This document shows positions 19,637 through 27,398 of a stretch of 64,000 bases of DNA, in pieces (within the stretch, counting starts at the first letter, position 1; the number at the start of each line of letters is the position of its first letter). Source of the stretch: Pseudoalteromonas peptidolytica (GTDB lineage: Bacteria > Pseudomonadota > Gammaproteobacteria > Enterobacterales > Alteromonadaceae); assembly GCF_012641745.1 (NCBI RefSeq), contig NZ_WEHZ01000024.1:18169-82168 (forward strand), written 5' to 3'. A program made the translations under genes and the position numbers. The notes below the pieces were generated by a model. The model did not search any database and was not told the origin of the DNA. It was given only the letters and a program-made list of their open reading frames with translations.

Positions 19637-20410
19637 TTAACTTGTTGCGTCTTTCTCTGCAAGGAGTTGCTTAATTTGCTCTCCCGTACATCCGAAGCGT
19701 CGCTCTCTAGACACGTAACAAGCAATGGCTTCAGAGAATGCTTGCTCGTCAAAATCAGGCCATAGCGTGTCGGTAAAATAGAGTTCAGCATACGCTGCTT
19801 GCCAAAGCAAAAAGTTACTAATGCGGAAGTCACCTCCCGTTCTGATCAACAAATCAAGACTTGCTTGGTCAGACATAGTCATTTGCTTGGTGAGTGCATC
19901 TTCGGTTATATCGCTGGCTTGCAATTCACCCGAGGCGACTTGCTGAGCGAGTTGTTGTGCAGCTTGTGTGATATCCCAACGCCCACCGTAATTTGCAGCA
20001 ATGTTTAAGTTAAGCCCAGTATTGTTTTGGGTCAATGTTTGAGCTTCATGAACTCGCTGCTGTAGCGCGTCTGGAAAACGAGAAAGATCGCCAATAATGG
20101 TTAGCTTTACGTTGTTCTTATGTAATTTTTTAACTTCTTTAGACAGCACATAAATGAATAGCTCCATCAATGTGCTTACTTCGTCTTCTGGCCTACGCCA
20201 GTTCTCACTACTGAATGCAAATAGTGTCAAAGACTCTATACCCAGTTTGGAACAGAATTGCACAGCACTTCGGACAGAGTCCACACCCTTCTTATGCCCA
20301 AAGGCACGAGGGCGCCTACGAGCTTGAGCCCAACGACCGTTGCCATCCATTATTATCGCAACATGTTTTGGCAGTGACTGCTGAGAAATAACCTCTGCTT
20401 TTAAAACCAT
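19637..20410 (-). CDS. uppS: undecaprenyl diphosphate synthase (cis-prenyltransferase)
   Basis: UppS condenses eight isopentenyl units onto farnesyl diphosphate to build the C55 lipid carrier for peptidoglycan and O-antigen. The motif IIMDGNGRWAQ contains the catalytic Asp22; LTLFAFSSENWRRP and the C-terminal LLIRTGGDFRISNFLLWQAAYAELYF also match. The length is 257 residues. A strong hairpin with a T-run lies between frr and its start codon. Confidence 0.98.
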   Translation of the reverse strand: MVLKAEVISQQSLPKHVAIIMDGNGRWAQARRRPRAFGHKKGVDSVRSAVQFCSKLGIESLTLFAFSSENWRRPEDEVSTLMELFIYVLSKEVKKLHKNNVKLTIIGDLSRFPDALQQRVHEAQTLTQNNTGLNLNIAANYGGRWDITQAAQQLAQQVASGELQASDITEDALTKQMTMSDQASLDLLIRTGGDFRISNFLLWQAAYAELYFTDTLWPDFDEQAFSEAIACYVSRERRFGCTGEQIKQLLAEKDATS

Positions 20411-20426
20411 AATTCCAATTTTAGTG

Positions 20427-20460
20427 AAAAAAAACGCCGCCTAGTATACCCTAGGCGGCG
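20427..20460 (-). terminator. strong rho-independent terminator after frr, in the uppS leader
   Basis: The 10-bp perfect GC-rich arms CGCCGCCTAG and CTAGGCGGCG surround a 6-base loop and are followed on the minus strand by eight T. It lies about 120 bases past the frr stop and only 16 bases before the uppS ATG, so it may act as an attenuator. Confidence 0.88.
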
Positions 20461-20581
20461 CTTCAAACCTAATAAATTTGTCCTTGTACCTAGGCAAAAA
20501 TGCGCTAACTGCTCAGAAACAAAACAGATTTTTCTACTTTGTTTTAATGAACTCTGTACACACCTGCTAGGTAAAAGACGC

Positions 20582-21139
20582 TTAGATTTCCATTAGCTCA
20601 GCTTCTTTAGCACTTAGCTGTGTATCCATTTCTTTGATGAACTTATCTGTTAACTTTTGAATTTCATCTTCAGCTTGGCGTGCTTCATCTTCCGAGATTT
20701 CTTTGTCTTTTAGTAAAGACTTTACATCACCGTTAGCATCGCGACGGATATTACGAACAGCAACACGACCACCTTCTACTTCACCACGTACGATCTTGAT
20801 CAGATCTTTACGACGTTCTTCAGTAAGTGGAGGAAGCGGAACACGAATAACAGTACCAGCAGACATTGGGTTCAAACCTAAATCAGACGATAAAATTGCC
20901 TTTTCTACAGCTTGAGCTAGAGACTTGTCAAACACACTGATAGCCAGTGTACGAGAGTCCTCTGTGGTTACATTTGCTACTTGGTTTAATGGTGTATCCG
21001 CACCGTAGTAAGAAACAGAAATACCATCTAATAGCGCAGGGTGTGCACGACCCGTACGAATTTTAGAAAGTTGGCTTGCAAGGGCTGCCACACTTTTTTT
21101 CATGCGCTCTTGAGCGTCTTTTTTAATATCTTCGATCAC
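20582..21139 (-). CDS. frr: ribosome recycling factor
   Basis: RRF works with EF-G to split ribosomes after termination. The 185-residue length is exactly typical. The N-terminus MIEDIKKDAQERMKKSVAAL, SKIRTGRAHPALLDGI and the C-terminal coiled region with DEIQKLTDKFIKEMD are characteristic. It follows pyrH at a distance of about 127 bases, the conserved order rpsB-tsf-pyrH-frr. Confidence 0.98.
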   Translation of the reverse strand: MIEDIKKDAQERMKKSVAALASQLSKIRTGRAHPALLDGISVSYYGADTPLNQVANVTTEDSRTLAISVFDKSLAQAVEKAILSSDLGLNPMSAGTVIRVPLPPLTEERRKDLIKIVRGEVEGGRVAVRNIRRDANGDVKSLLKDKEISEDEARQAEDEIQKLTDKFIKEMDTQLSAKEAELMEI

Positions 21140-21266
21140 AATACTTTCCTAGTCTGTTCTTGTTATGCCAGATTATACTCGCAATTTAGAGATTCGCTAC
21201 TTCACCTTCACGTCGGTTAATTAGACTCCGTCATCTAAACTATGCGTTGCCAAAATCGACGTTAGA

Positions 21267-22004
21267 TTATTCTGCAGCCTGAGAAGAGATCAGCGTCCCC
21301 TCTTCTTCACCCATGATGACATTTTTCAATGCACCTGGTTTGTTCATGTTGAATACGCTAATTGGCATATTGTGGTCACGTGCCAATGTAAAAGCGGCTA
21401 AATCCATCACTTTCAATTCTTTGTCGATAACTTCGTTATACGTCAACGTGCGGTATAACGTTGCCTCTGGATTTTTCACCGGATCGTCGCTAAATACACC
21501 TTCAACTTTGGTAGCCTTAATTACCGTATCAGCTTCAATTTCGATACCACGCAAACATGCAGCCGAGTCGGTTGTAAAGAATGGGTTGCCCGTACCTGCA
21601 GAGAAAATAACCACACGGCCAGACTTTAACAAGCTGATTGCTTCAGCCCAGTTGTAAGCATCACACACGCCATTTAATGGAATAGCAGACATCAGGCGTG
21701 CATTTACAAAAGCACGATGTAGCGCATCACGCATCGCAAGCCCATTCATAACCGTTGCTAGCATTCCCATGTGATCGCCAACAACACGGTTCATGCCCGC
21801 TTCAGCAAGTGAACCACCACGTAAGAAGTTACCGCCACCGATAACCAAACCCACTTCTACGTCGAGCTCTACTAACTCTTTGATTTCTTGTGCCATACGA
21901 TCCAAAACTTTTGGATCAATACCAAAGCCTTCATCTCCCATTAAAGCTTCACCACTAAGCTTTAAAAGAACGCGTCTAAAAACAGGTTTTTTATTGATAG
22001 TCAT
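21267..22004 (-). CDS. pyrH: UMP kinase
   Basis: PyrH phosphorylates UMP to UDP with ATP and is the bacterial hexameric amino-acid-kinase type. Motifs include RVLLKLSGEALMG, LVIGGGNFLRG and FSAGTGNPFFTTDSAA, and the length is 245 residues (E. coli 241). The start lies 28 bases after a long perfect hairpin separating it from tsf. Confidence 0.98.
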   Translation of the reverse strand: MTINKKPVFRRVLLKLSGEALMGDEGFGIDPKVLDRMAQEIKELVELDVEVGLVIGGGNFLRGGSLAEAGMNRVVGDHMGMLATVMNGLAMRDALHRAFVNARLMSAIPLNGVCDAYNWAEAISLLKSGRVVIFSAGTGNPFFTTDSAACLRGIEIEADTVIKATKVEGVFSDDPVKNPEATLYRTLTYNEVIDKELKVMDLAAFTLARDHNMPISVFNMNKPGALKNVIMGEEEGTLISSQAAE

Positions 22005-22031
22005 AATATCCGGGCCAATTAAAAGTGAGGT

Positions 22032-22075
22032 AAAAAATAACCGCGCTTATGCTAGACATAAATGCGCGGTTATTT
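22032..22075 (-). terminator. terminator or attenuator between tsf and pyrH
   Basis: The arms AAATAACCGCGC and GCGCGGTTATTT (12 bp, perfect) enclose a 17-base loop, followed by a T-rich stretch on the minus strand. The flanking A and T runs could let it work in both directions. It sits between the tsf stop and the pyrH start. Confidence 0.82.
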
Positions 22076-22143
22076 TAGAGAATTTTCAGCAATGACGCAA
22101 AGCTAATGTCAGCTTTTACGTCATTAGGCATCACCGTTGGTGA

Positions 22144-22995
22144 TTACTCGCCTTTCGCCGCAGCGATTTGTGCTGCAACTTCAGCTGCGAAGTCTTCTTC
22201 TTTCTTCTCGATACCTTCACCTACTTCTAGGCGAATGAATGAAGAAACAGATGCACTCTTCTCTTTAAGGTAGTCACCTACTGATTTCTTAGGTTCCATG
22301 ATGAAAGCTTGACCAGTAAGAGAGATCTCACCAGTGAACTTCTTCATACGACCAACAACCATTTTTTCAGCGATTTCAGCTGGCTTGCCTTCGTTCATTG
22401 CGATTTCAACTTGAACCGCTTTTTCTTTTTCAACTACTTCAGCCGGTACATCTTCTGGGTTTAGGTAGTCAGGCTTAGACGCAGCTACGTGCATAGCAAC
22501 GTGCTTAAGTGTTTCTTCGTCAGCTTCACCTGCAACAACAACACCGATGCGCTCACCGTGACGGTAAGCAACTAACTTTGCACCTTCGATGAATTCAACA
22601 CGGCGGATGTTCATGTTCTCACCAATTTTAGCAACTAGTGCAACACGCGTTTCTTCGAACTTAGCTTTAAGCGCTTCGATGTCTAGCTTTTCAGCTAGTG
22701 CAGCGTCAGCAACTTCATTAGCAAAACCTAGGAAGCTTGCATCTTTTGCTACGAAGTCAGTTTGACAGTTAACTTCAACTAGTGCAGCAACGCCTTCGCT
22801 TTGCTTGATGATGATAGTACCTTCAGCAGCGATGTTACCTGCTTTTTTAGCAGCTTTTGCAGCACCACTTTTACGCATGTTTTCGATAGCTAGATCGATA
22901 TCACCGTTAGTTTCAGTTAGTGCTTTTTTACAATCCATCATACCAGCGCCAGTGCGCTCACGAAGTTCTTTTACTAGGGCAGCAGTTACAGCCAT
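22144..22995 (-). CDS. tsf: translation elongation factor Ts
   Basis: EF-Ts is the nucleotide exchange factor for EF-Tu. The protein starts MAVTAALVKELRERTGAGMMDCKKAL, with the TDFVA motif in VEVNCQTDFVAKDASF, and is 283 residues long (E. coli 283). The open frame extends 14 codons further upstream, but ATG 22995 has GAGG about 8 bases ahead and matches the family N-terminus. It is the second gene after rpsB. Confidence 0.98.
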   Translation of the reverse strand: MAVTAALVKELRERTGAGMMDCKKALTETNGDIDLAIENMRKSGAAKAAKKAGNIAAEGTIIIKQSEGVAALVEVNCQTDFVAKDASFLGFANEVADAALAEKLDIEALKAKFEETRVALVAKIGENMNIRRVEFIEGAKLVAYRHGERIGVVVAGEADEETLKHVAMHVAASKPDYLNPEDVPAEVVEKEKAVQVEIAMNEGKPAEIAEKMVVGRMKKFTGEISLTGQAFIMEPKKSVGDYLKEKSASVSSFIRLEVGEGIEKKEEDFAAEVAAQIAAAKGE

Positions 22996-23156
22996 TAGAA
23001 TATCCTCAAATCTGAATTCAGTTCTTGATAAAACCAACCTTTAAGTTGGCTGAATATCAAATCAAGTACAGCACGCCTCAATTTGATAAAAATCCGTTAT
23101 CTTTCAAGGTCTGCTTGGCAAACAACGGGGTAAGCAGTCAATCGCTTATAAAGAAT

Positions 23157-23192
23157 ATCAAGTCTTCACCAAAAATTTGATGAAGACTTGAT
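23157..23192 (-). terminator. rpsB-tsf intergenic hairpin (attenuator-like)
   Basis: The arms ATCAAGTCTTCA and TGAAGACTTGAT (12 bp, perfect) flank a 12-base loop. The following minus-strand sequence is AT-rich but not a clean T-run. It starts about 25 bases after the rpsB stop and would lower tsf relative to rpsB or stabilise the rpsB 3' end. Confidence 0.6.
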
Positions 23193-23216
23193 GACAGCTA
23201 ATACCTAATCAGGTAA

Positions 23217-23945
23217 TTACTCAGCTTCAACGAAGTCGTCGTTTTCTGCTTGAGCAACGATGTTGCTTTCACGGCCTTCAGTGATAGCCGTTGCTACTGC
23301 ACCAGTGTATAGCTGGATTGCACGGATAGCATCGTCGTTACCTGGAATGATGAAATCAACACCATCTGGGTTAGAGTTAGTATCAACAACAGATACTACT
23401 GGAATACCTAGGTTGTTAGCTTCACGGATAGCGATGTGCTCGTGGTCAGCGTCGATAACGAAGATAGCGTCAGGAAGACCGCCCATATCTTTGATACCGC
23501 CAAGGCCTTTTTCAAGCTTTTGCATTTCACGAGTAAGCATTAGCGCTTCTTTCTTAGTAAGCTTCTCAAAAGTACCGTCTTGGCTTTGAGTCTCAAGCTC
23601 TTTAAGACGCTTGATTGATTGACGAACTGTTTTCCAGTTAGTCAACATACCACCTAACCAACGGTGATTTACATAGAACTGCTCACTTTGGATAGCCGCT
23701 TCTTTAACTGCTTCGCTTGCAGCGCGCTTAGTACCTACGAAAAGGATTTTACCTTTGTTTGAAGCAACGTTCGAAAGAAACTTAAGAGCGTCGTTGAATA
23801 AAGGTACTGTTTTTTCTAGGTTGATGATATGAACGCGGTTACGTGCACCGAAGATGAACGGCTTCATCTTAGGGTTCCAGTAACGTGCCTGGTGACCGAA
23901 GTGAACACCAGCTTGAAGCATATCGCGCATTGAAACGTTTGCCAT
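23217..23945 (-). CDS. rpsB: 30S ribosomal protein S2
   Basis: S2 binds the 30S subunit late in assembly. The N-terminus MANVSMRDMLQAGVHFGHQARYWNPKM and the stretch HRWLGGMLTNWKTVRQSIKRL are diagnostic, and the length is 242 residues (E. coli 241). It heads the rpsB-tsf-pyrH-frr run and is read from a good promoter about 200 bases upstream. Confidence 0.99.
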   Translation of the reverse strand: MANVSMRDMLQAGVHFGHQARYWNPKMKPFIFGARNRVHIINLEKTVPLFNDALKFLSNVASNKGKILFVGTKRAASEAVKEAAIQSEQFYVNHRWLGGMLTNWKTVRQSIKRLKELETQSQDGTFEKLTKKEALMLTREMQKLEKGLGGIKDMGGLPDAIFVIDADHEHIAIREANNLGIPVVSVVDTNSNPDGVDFIIPGNDDAIRAIQLYTGAVATAITEGRESNIVAQAENDDFVEAE

Positions 23946-24139
23946 TGTATATTTCCTCTAATAGTTTAGGGTTAGGCCTCCACATATCCCATAGCACCAA
24001 CACGAAGTTTTTAAGCTACATGCACCCAAGTGTATGTGTCGATATGTGTGTGTGTTAATATTAATTAAGTGTGTTGTCTTAACTACAAACATTCATATTC
24101 ACCAAGTGATGAAGAATTATTTGTAAAAAGACGGCGCGC

Positions 24140-24168
24140 TTTATACCATATATAAAGAATTAACTCAA
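24140..24168 (-). promoter_or_regulatory. rpsB sigma-70 promoter with GC-rich discriminator
   Basis: On the minus strand TTGAGT (24168-24163), a 17-base spacer and TATAAA (24145-24140) form a near-consensus promoter. GCGCGCCGTC follows directly, a GC-rich discriminator typical of stringently controlled ribosomal promoters. The leader to the ATG is about 190 bases, long enough for S2 autoregulation as known in gammaproteobacteria. That regulatory link is inferred. Confidence 0.75.
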
Positions 24169-24225
24169 TCTTATGCGTAAAATTTGTGCATAATGAATGT
24201 TCATCTAAATTGACTTGGAGCCTAA

Positions 24226-25017
24226 ATGAGTGCAGTGATCAAAACCCCTGAAGAAATCGAAAAAATGCGTGTTGCCGGGCGCTTAGCCGCGGAAGTACTG
24301 GAAATGATCGAGCCGTATGTTAAGCCAGGGGTGACCACAGACGAATTAAACACCATTTGTCACAATTACATTGTTGATGAGCAAGGTGCTATTCCTGCGC
24401 CACTAAATTACCACGGCTTTCCAAAGTCAATTTGTACCTCAGTTAACCACGTTATCTGTCATGGTATTCCAAATGACAAGCCGCTCAAAGAAGGTGATAT
24501 CATCAATATAGACATTACCGTTATCAAAGATGGTTATCATGGTGACACTTCAAAAATGTTTTATGTAGGCACACCGACTATCCAAGGTAAACGCCTAAGC
24601 GAAATTACACAAGAGAGCCTATATCTTGCAATAAAAATGGTAAAACCAGGCGCTCGTTTGGGTGATATTGGTGCTGCAATTCAAAAGTACGCAGAAGGCT
24701 TTAATTATTCTATCGTTCGCGAATACTGCGGGCATGGCATTGGTAAAGAGTTCCACGAAGAGCCACAGGTAATGCACTATGGTAAGCCAGGTACTGGTGA
24801 AGTGCTTAAAGCGGGCATGTGTTTGACTATTGAACCTATGGTCAATGCAGGTAAGCGACAATGCAAACTACTTAAAGATGAATGGACAGTTGTAACTAAA
24901 GACCGTAGCCTTTCAGCTCAATGGGAACATACTCTGCTAGTGACTGACAATGGCGTTGAAATATTAACGCTGCGCAGTGACGAAACGATTGATAGAGTGA
25001 TCGAACATACAGCGTAA
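24226..25017 (+). CDS. map: type I methionine aminopeptidase
   Basis: Map removes the initiator methionine from new proteins. The pita-bread metal ligands are visible in DITVIKDGYHGDTSKMF, CGHGIGKEFHEEPQVMHY, LTIEPM and WEHTLLVT. The length is 263 residues (E. coli 264). It diverges from rpsB and has GGAG shortly upstream of its ATG. In E. coli map is followed by glnD; here a 16-kb accessory block lies between them. Confidence 0.98.
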   Translation: MSAVIKTPEEIEKMRVAGRLAAEVLEMIEPYVKPGVTTDELNTICHNYIVDEQGAIPAPLNYHGFPKSICTSVNHVICHGIPNDKPLKEGDIINIDITVIKDGYHGDTSKMFYVGTPTIQGKRLSEITQESLYLAIKMVKPGARLGDIGAAIQKYAEGFNYSIVREYCGHGIGKEFHEEPQVMHYGKPGTGEVLKAGMCLTIEPMVNAGKRQCKLLKDEWTVVTKDRSLSAQWEHTLLVTDNGVEILTLRSDETIDRVIEHTA

Positions 25018-25046
25018 ATTACTAATAACAATAGTAATAAACCTGA

Positions 25047-25072
25047 AGCCAACGCCATGTCGTTGGCTTTTT
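25047..25072 (+). terminator. map terminator
   Basis: The arms AGCCAACG and CGTTGGCT flank a 6-base loop and are followed by a run of five T. It begins about 30 bases after the map stop and marks the left edge of the accessory block. Confidence 0.88.
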
Positions 25073-25221
25073 AATTTCTCTCACTGGCGATGATTTTCTG
25101 TTGCTACAAATTTGCATTCTACCAGTTTGTTAATTCAAAATGAAAAGTAGCTTTATCATCACCAGTCTCTGAGCGCTCTCAGCTTTGGATACAACCTAGT
25201 CTAACATCTCTCCCCTGAACT

Positions 25222-25899
25222 CTATCCCGATACCACCGACATACGACCGTCTTCCAAAAAGGATAACAGTGTTTGAGGGCGTTGGCGATTTTCATCAAAT
25301 AAGTAACTATACTTTTTTAGTATGGCTTTTCTGGCTTGCTCATCCTTAGCCATTGCCATTTCATCGCTGAATGGTTGCGACTCCATAAAGCCCTGATATT
25401 GGCTGGCAATACCAATAGTTGCTCGCACAGCATTGAGTACTTCAGGCTTTGCTTCAAACGCAGCGATTAGTTCATCTTTGTATTTGTAATCCTTCGGCAA
25501 AATCAGCTTTCCCTCATCATCAAAGGTGATGCTTTTTGGCGGAAATGGGATGTCGTGTTCAGCGAGTAAAGCTTTTACTTTCATCTCAGAATAGGCTGAT
25601 AAATTATCAACATTTTGTTTAGTCGGTAAAATAAGTACAGCTTTGGTTAACGCTGTACTGCCTGGCACATTGGCCGCTGCTTTAAAATGATTATCTAAGT
25701 TCAGGGCTGTCTTGCCCTCATTTGTCATCATAGTGTAATAGCTATTGCTACTCGTTGCTGCCTTGCCCTCATTACTCTCACTGTCAGCGTGAGCCACTGA
25801 CAGTGCCGTGGCAAAATCACTCTGAGCAGAATGTTGCTTACGGTGAGCAGATTGATTTAGTGTGGCAGCTTGTGTTTGCATGGTTTGCGTAATATTCAT
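25222..25899 (-). CDS. hypothetical protein, 225 residues
   Basis: I do not recognise this protein. Residues 1-60 are rich in Gln, Ser, Ala and Thr and look disordered. A more ordered, charged part follows, with FDDEGKLILPKDYKYKDELIAAFEAKPEVLNAV around 125-160 and a helical C-terminus including DEQARKAILKKYSYLF. There is no signal peptide, membrane helix or cysteine. It stands alone, 204 bases from map (convergent ends) and 711 bases from the LuxR-type gene (divergent starts). The Gln/Ser-rich head followed by short conserved blocks recalls effector or flagellar-accessory proteins, but this is only an impression. Confidence 0.72.
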   Translation of the reverse strand: MNITQTMQTQAATLNQSAHRKQHSAQSDFATALSVAHADSESNEGKAATSSNSYYTMMTNEGKTALNLDNHFKAAANVPGSTALTKAVLILPTKQNVDNLSAYSEMKVKALLAEHDIPFPPKSITFDDEGKLILPKDYKYKDELIAAFEAKPEVLNAVRATIGIASQYQGFMESQPFSDEMAMAKDEQARKAILKKYSYLFDENRQRPQTLLSFLEDGRMSVVSG

Positions 25900-26610
25900 A
25901 CTAATCCTTTTGTGTTGAATGTATTCATCTTAAAAAACAAGCAACCTTCAAGCCAGAAATAACACTTCAACAAAATCCTATTAAAACCTTTAATTACAAA
26001 GGTTTAAACTTCATAAGCTCCACGCGGTACAATATCAATGGTAACATTAAGCAGCAAACATTCTCCTCATCACCGCAAACATGGTAATACTCATGATCAA
26101 CTTTCTTATCAACCGCCTTTTGCTGCAATCCGAGGTACTCTCAAACAATCAAAACCGTCTCCAACTCCTTTTCGCGCTCTTTGGTCTAACATCATTGTGC
26201 AATCTTAATTATTAGCAAGCGAGCTATATAGTAAATTAGTATTAACCTCAATATCGAGATAAACGTTTCTATCTCTGAAACTAAATTTAACAAATACAAC
26301 ACCCTACAGCATCACAACTAACAATCACTTCGATATAAAAACTGCCTCCTTGTACCCCACCAGCAAAATAACTTAATAAAAATTTAATGCTTAAAAATTA
26401 GAACCTTAATCTTTAAGATTTAGATAGTACTGGTCAAACCAGCCTGCGCAGTCAAGCGCAAAAAAAACACCATCAAGACATCTAGACACAATATGTAATC
26501 AATTGATTAAATAATTTGACCATTGTGAAAAAAAAGACCATTATCTGCATAAGTAAACAAAAAAAACACATTGAATACAAAATGAAACAAAATTGTTAAG
26601 GAAAGCAGCC
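25900..26610. other. 711-bp AT-rich divergent intergenic region
   Basis: No convincing gene or RNA gene was found here. It contains an 8-bp inverted repeat AAACCTTT/AAAGGTTT (25984-26005), a small hairpin CTGGT-CAA-ACCAG (26430-26442), a 14-bp palindrome at 26496-26509, and two GACCATT repeats starting at 26518 and 26536, one and three-quarter helical turns apart. The features cluster toward the LuxR-type gene and probably control it. The unusual length leaves room for an untranslated leader or a small RNA that cannot be seen by eye. Confidence 0.5.
26496..26509. promoter_or_regulatory. 14-bp palindrome upstream of the LuxR-type gene
   Basis: TAATCAATTGATTA is a perfect palindrome about 100 bases before the ATG at 26611, followed by paired GACCATT repeats. 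It is a candidate binding site for a dimeric regulator, possibly autoregulation. AT-rich DNA yields such palindromes by chance, so support is modest. Confidence 0.4.
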
Positions 26611-27258
26611 ATGTCAAACACAAATAACGAGCTGATTGTAGTAACGTCCGCGATAATGCAACTAAAAGCAGCCGCAAAATACAAGAATTTTAATCATGAT
26701 ACGTTTCAGAGCGTCATGTCTTTTGCCAATAATTCCGGCCTGTATATCGCGTTAGTAAAGAAAAAAGAAAGAAAAGTAGTCTCAGACATCAATATATCAG
26801 CTTGCAGCCAATTAGTGAAAAAATTACAAGAAATGATTTACAACGATGAGTTCCCGCTGGAAGAGTTACGCGATGTCTGTAAAACCAGCAGTATTTTGTC
26901 CGATGTAGCACTTTATGGTCAGGACGATCCCAGTGCTGCATTTATGTTGCTGGTCATTTTCCAAAATAGCCTTTCTAGCACTTTGACACCCGCATCATAC
27001 CTTATTGATTTGATCACTCCTTATTTACACAAAGCATATACCACAAGCCTAGAACCTAAATGGGCGGAGCAACACCCGCTAGATGCTTTGACAGCAAGAG
27101 AGAAAGAAGTATATGACTGGCTTTCGGCAGGAAAAACGAATAGAGAAATAGGCCTTATTCTTGGGATCAGCCCTTTCACAGTGAAAAATCATGTGGCGAG
27201 TATTTTAGATAAGCTCAATGCTCCAAACCGCTCTGCGGCCTTAGCACTGTGCAACTAG
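26611..27258 (+). CDS. LuxR-type transcriptional regulator next to the bmp cluster
   Basis: The C-terminal ~58 residues (157-215) are a clear LuxR/GerE helix-turn-helix: LTAREKEVYDWLSAGKTNREIGLILGISPFTVKNHVASILDKL. The N-terminal ~150 residues show no phospho-receiver motif and no typical acyl-homoserine-lactone pocket; they recall the poorly known N-terminal part of EpsA-type regulators. ATG 26611 has AAGGA about 8 bases upstream and is preferred over the open TTG 18 bases earlier. The gene is convergent with bmp4, 140 bases away. Pathway-specific control of the bmp genes is likely by position but unproven. Confidence 0.88.
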   Translation: MSNTNNELIVVTSAIMQLKAAAKYKNFNHDTFQSVMSFANNSGLYIALVKKKERKVVSDINISACSQLVKKLQEMIYNDEFPLEELRDVCKTSSILSDVALYGQDDPSAAFMLLVIFQNSLSSTLTPASYLIDLITPYLHKAYTTSLEPKWAEQHPLDALTAREKEVYDWLSAGKTNREIGLILGISPFTVKNHVASILDKLNAPNRSAALALCN

Positions 27259-27266
27259 CGCATAAA

Positions 27267-27296
27267 GAAGCCCCTATATGCTGGATATGGGGCTTC
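27267..27296. terminator. inverted repeat between convergent luxR-type gene and bmp4
   Basis: The arms GAAGCCCC and GGGGCTTC (8 bp, with partial extension inward) enclose 14 bases. Neither strand has a good T-run directly after the stem, although TTTTTTATTC follows about 30 bases later on the plus strand. A shared transcript end for the two convergent genes is plausible. Confidence 0.45.
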
Positions 27297-27398
27297 AGAG
27301 GGGAAATTATTATTCAGAGGCTTTTTTATTCACATTGCAACCCATCTCTGAGCCACCTTTACATAATTAAAGAAATACAGACTTTTCGACATAAGATT

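Noticed and set aside
19627..19833. Longer cdsA frame reaching into uppS
   Set aside because: The extra 69 codons overlap the conserved uppS end in another frame and are not membrane-like; TTG 19626 with its own AAGGG is better.
22996..23037. 14-codon upstream extension of tsf
   Set aside because: The family N-terminus begins at ATG 22995, which has a good ribosome-binding site.
24056..24075. TTAATTAAGTG near map, resembling the left end of the dispersed repeat
   Set aside because: Only this short AT-rich stretch matches; the adjoining GGTCTATTTTGA and other modules are absent.
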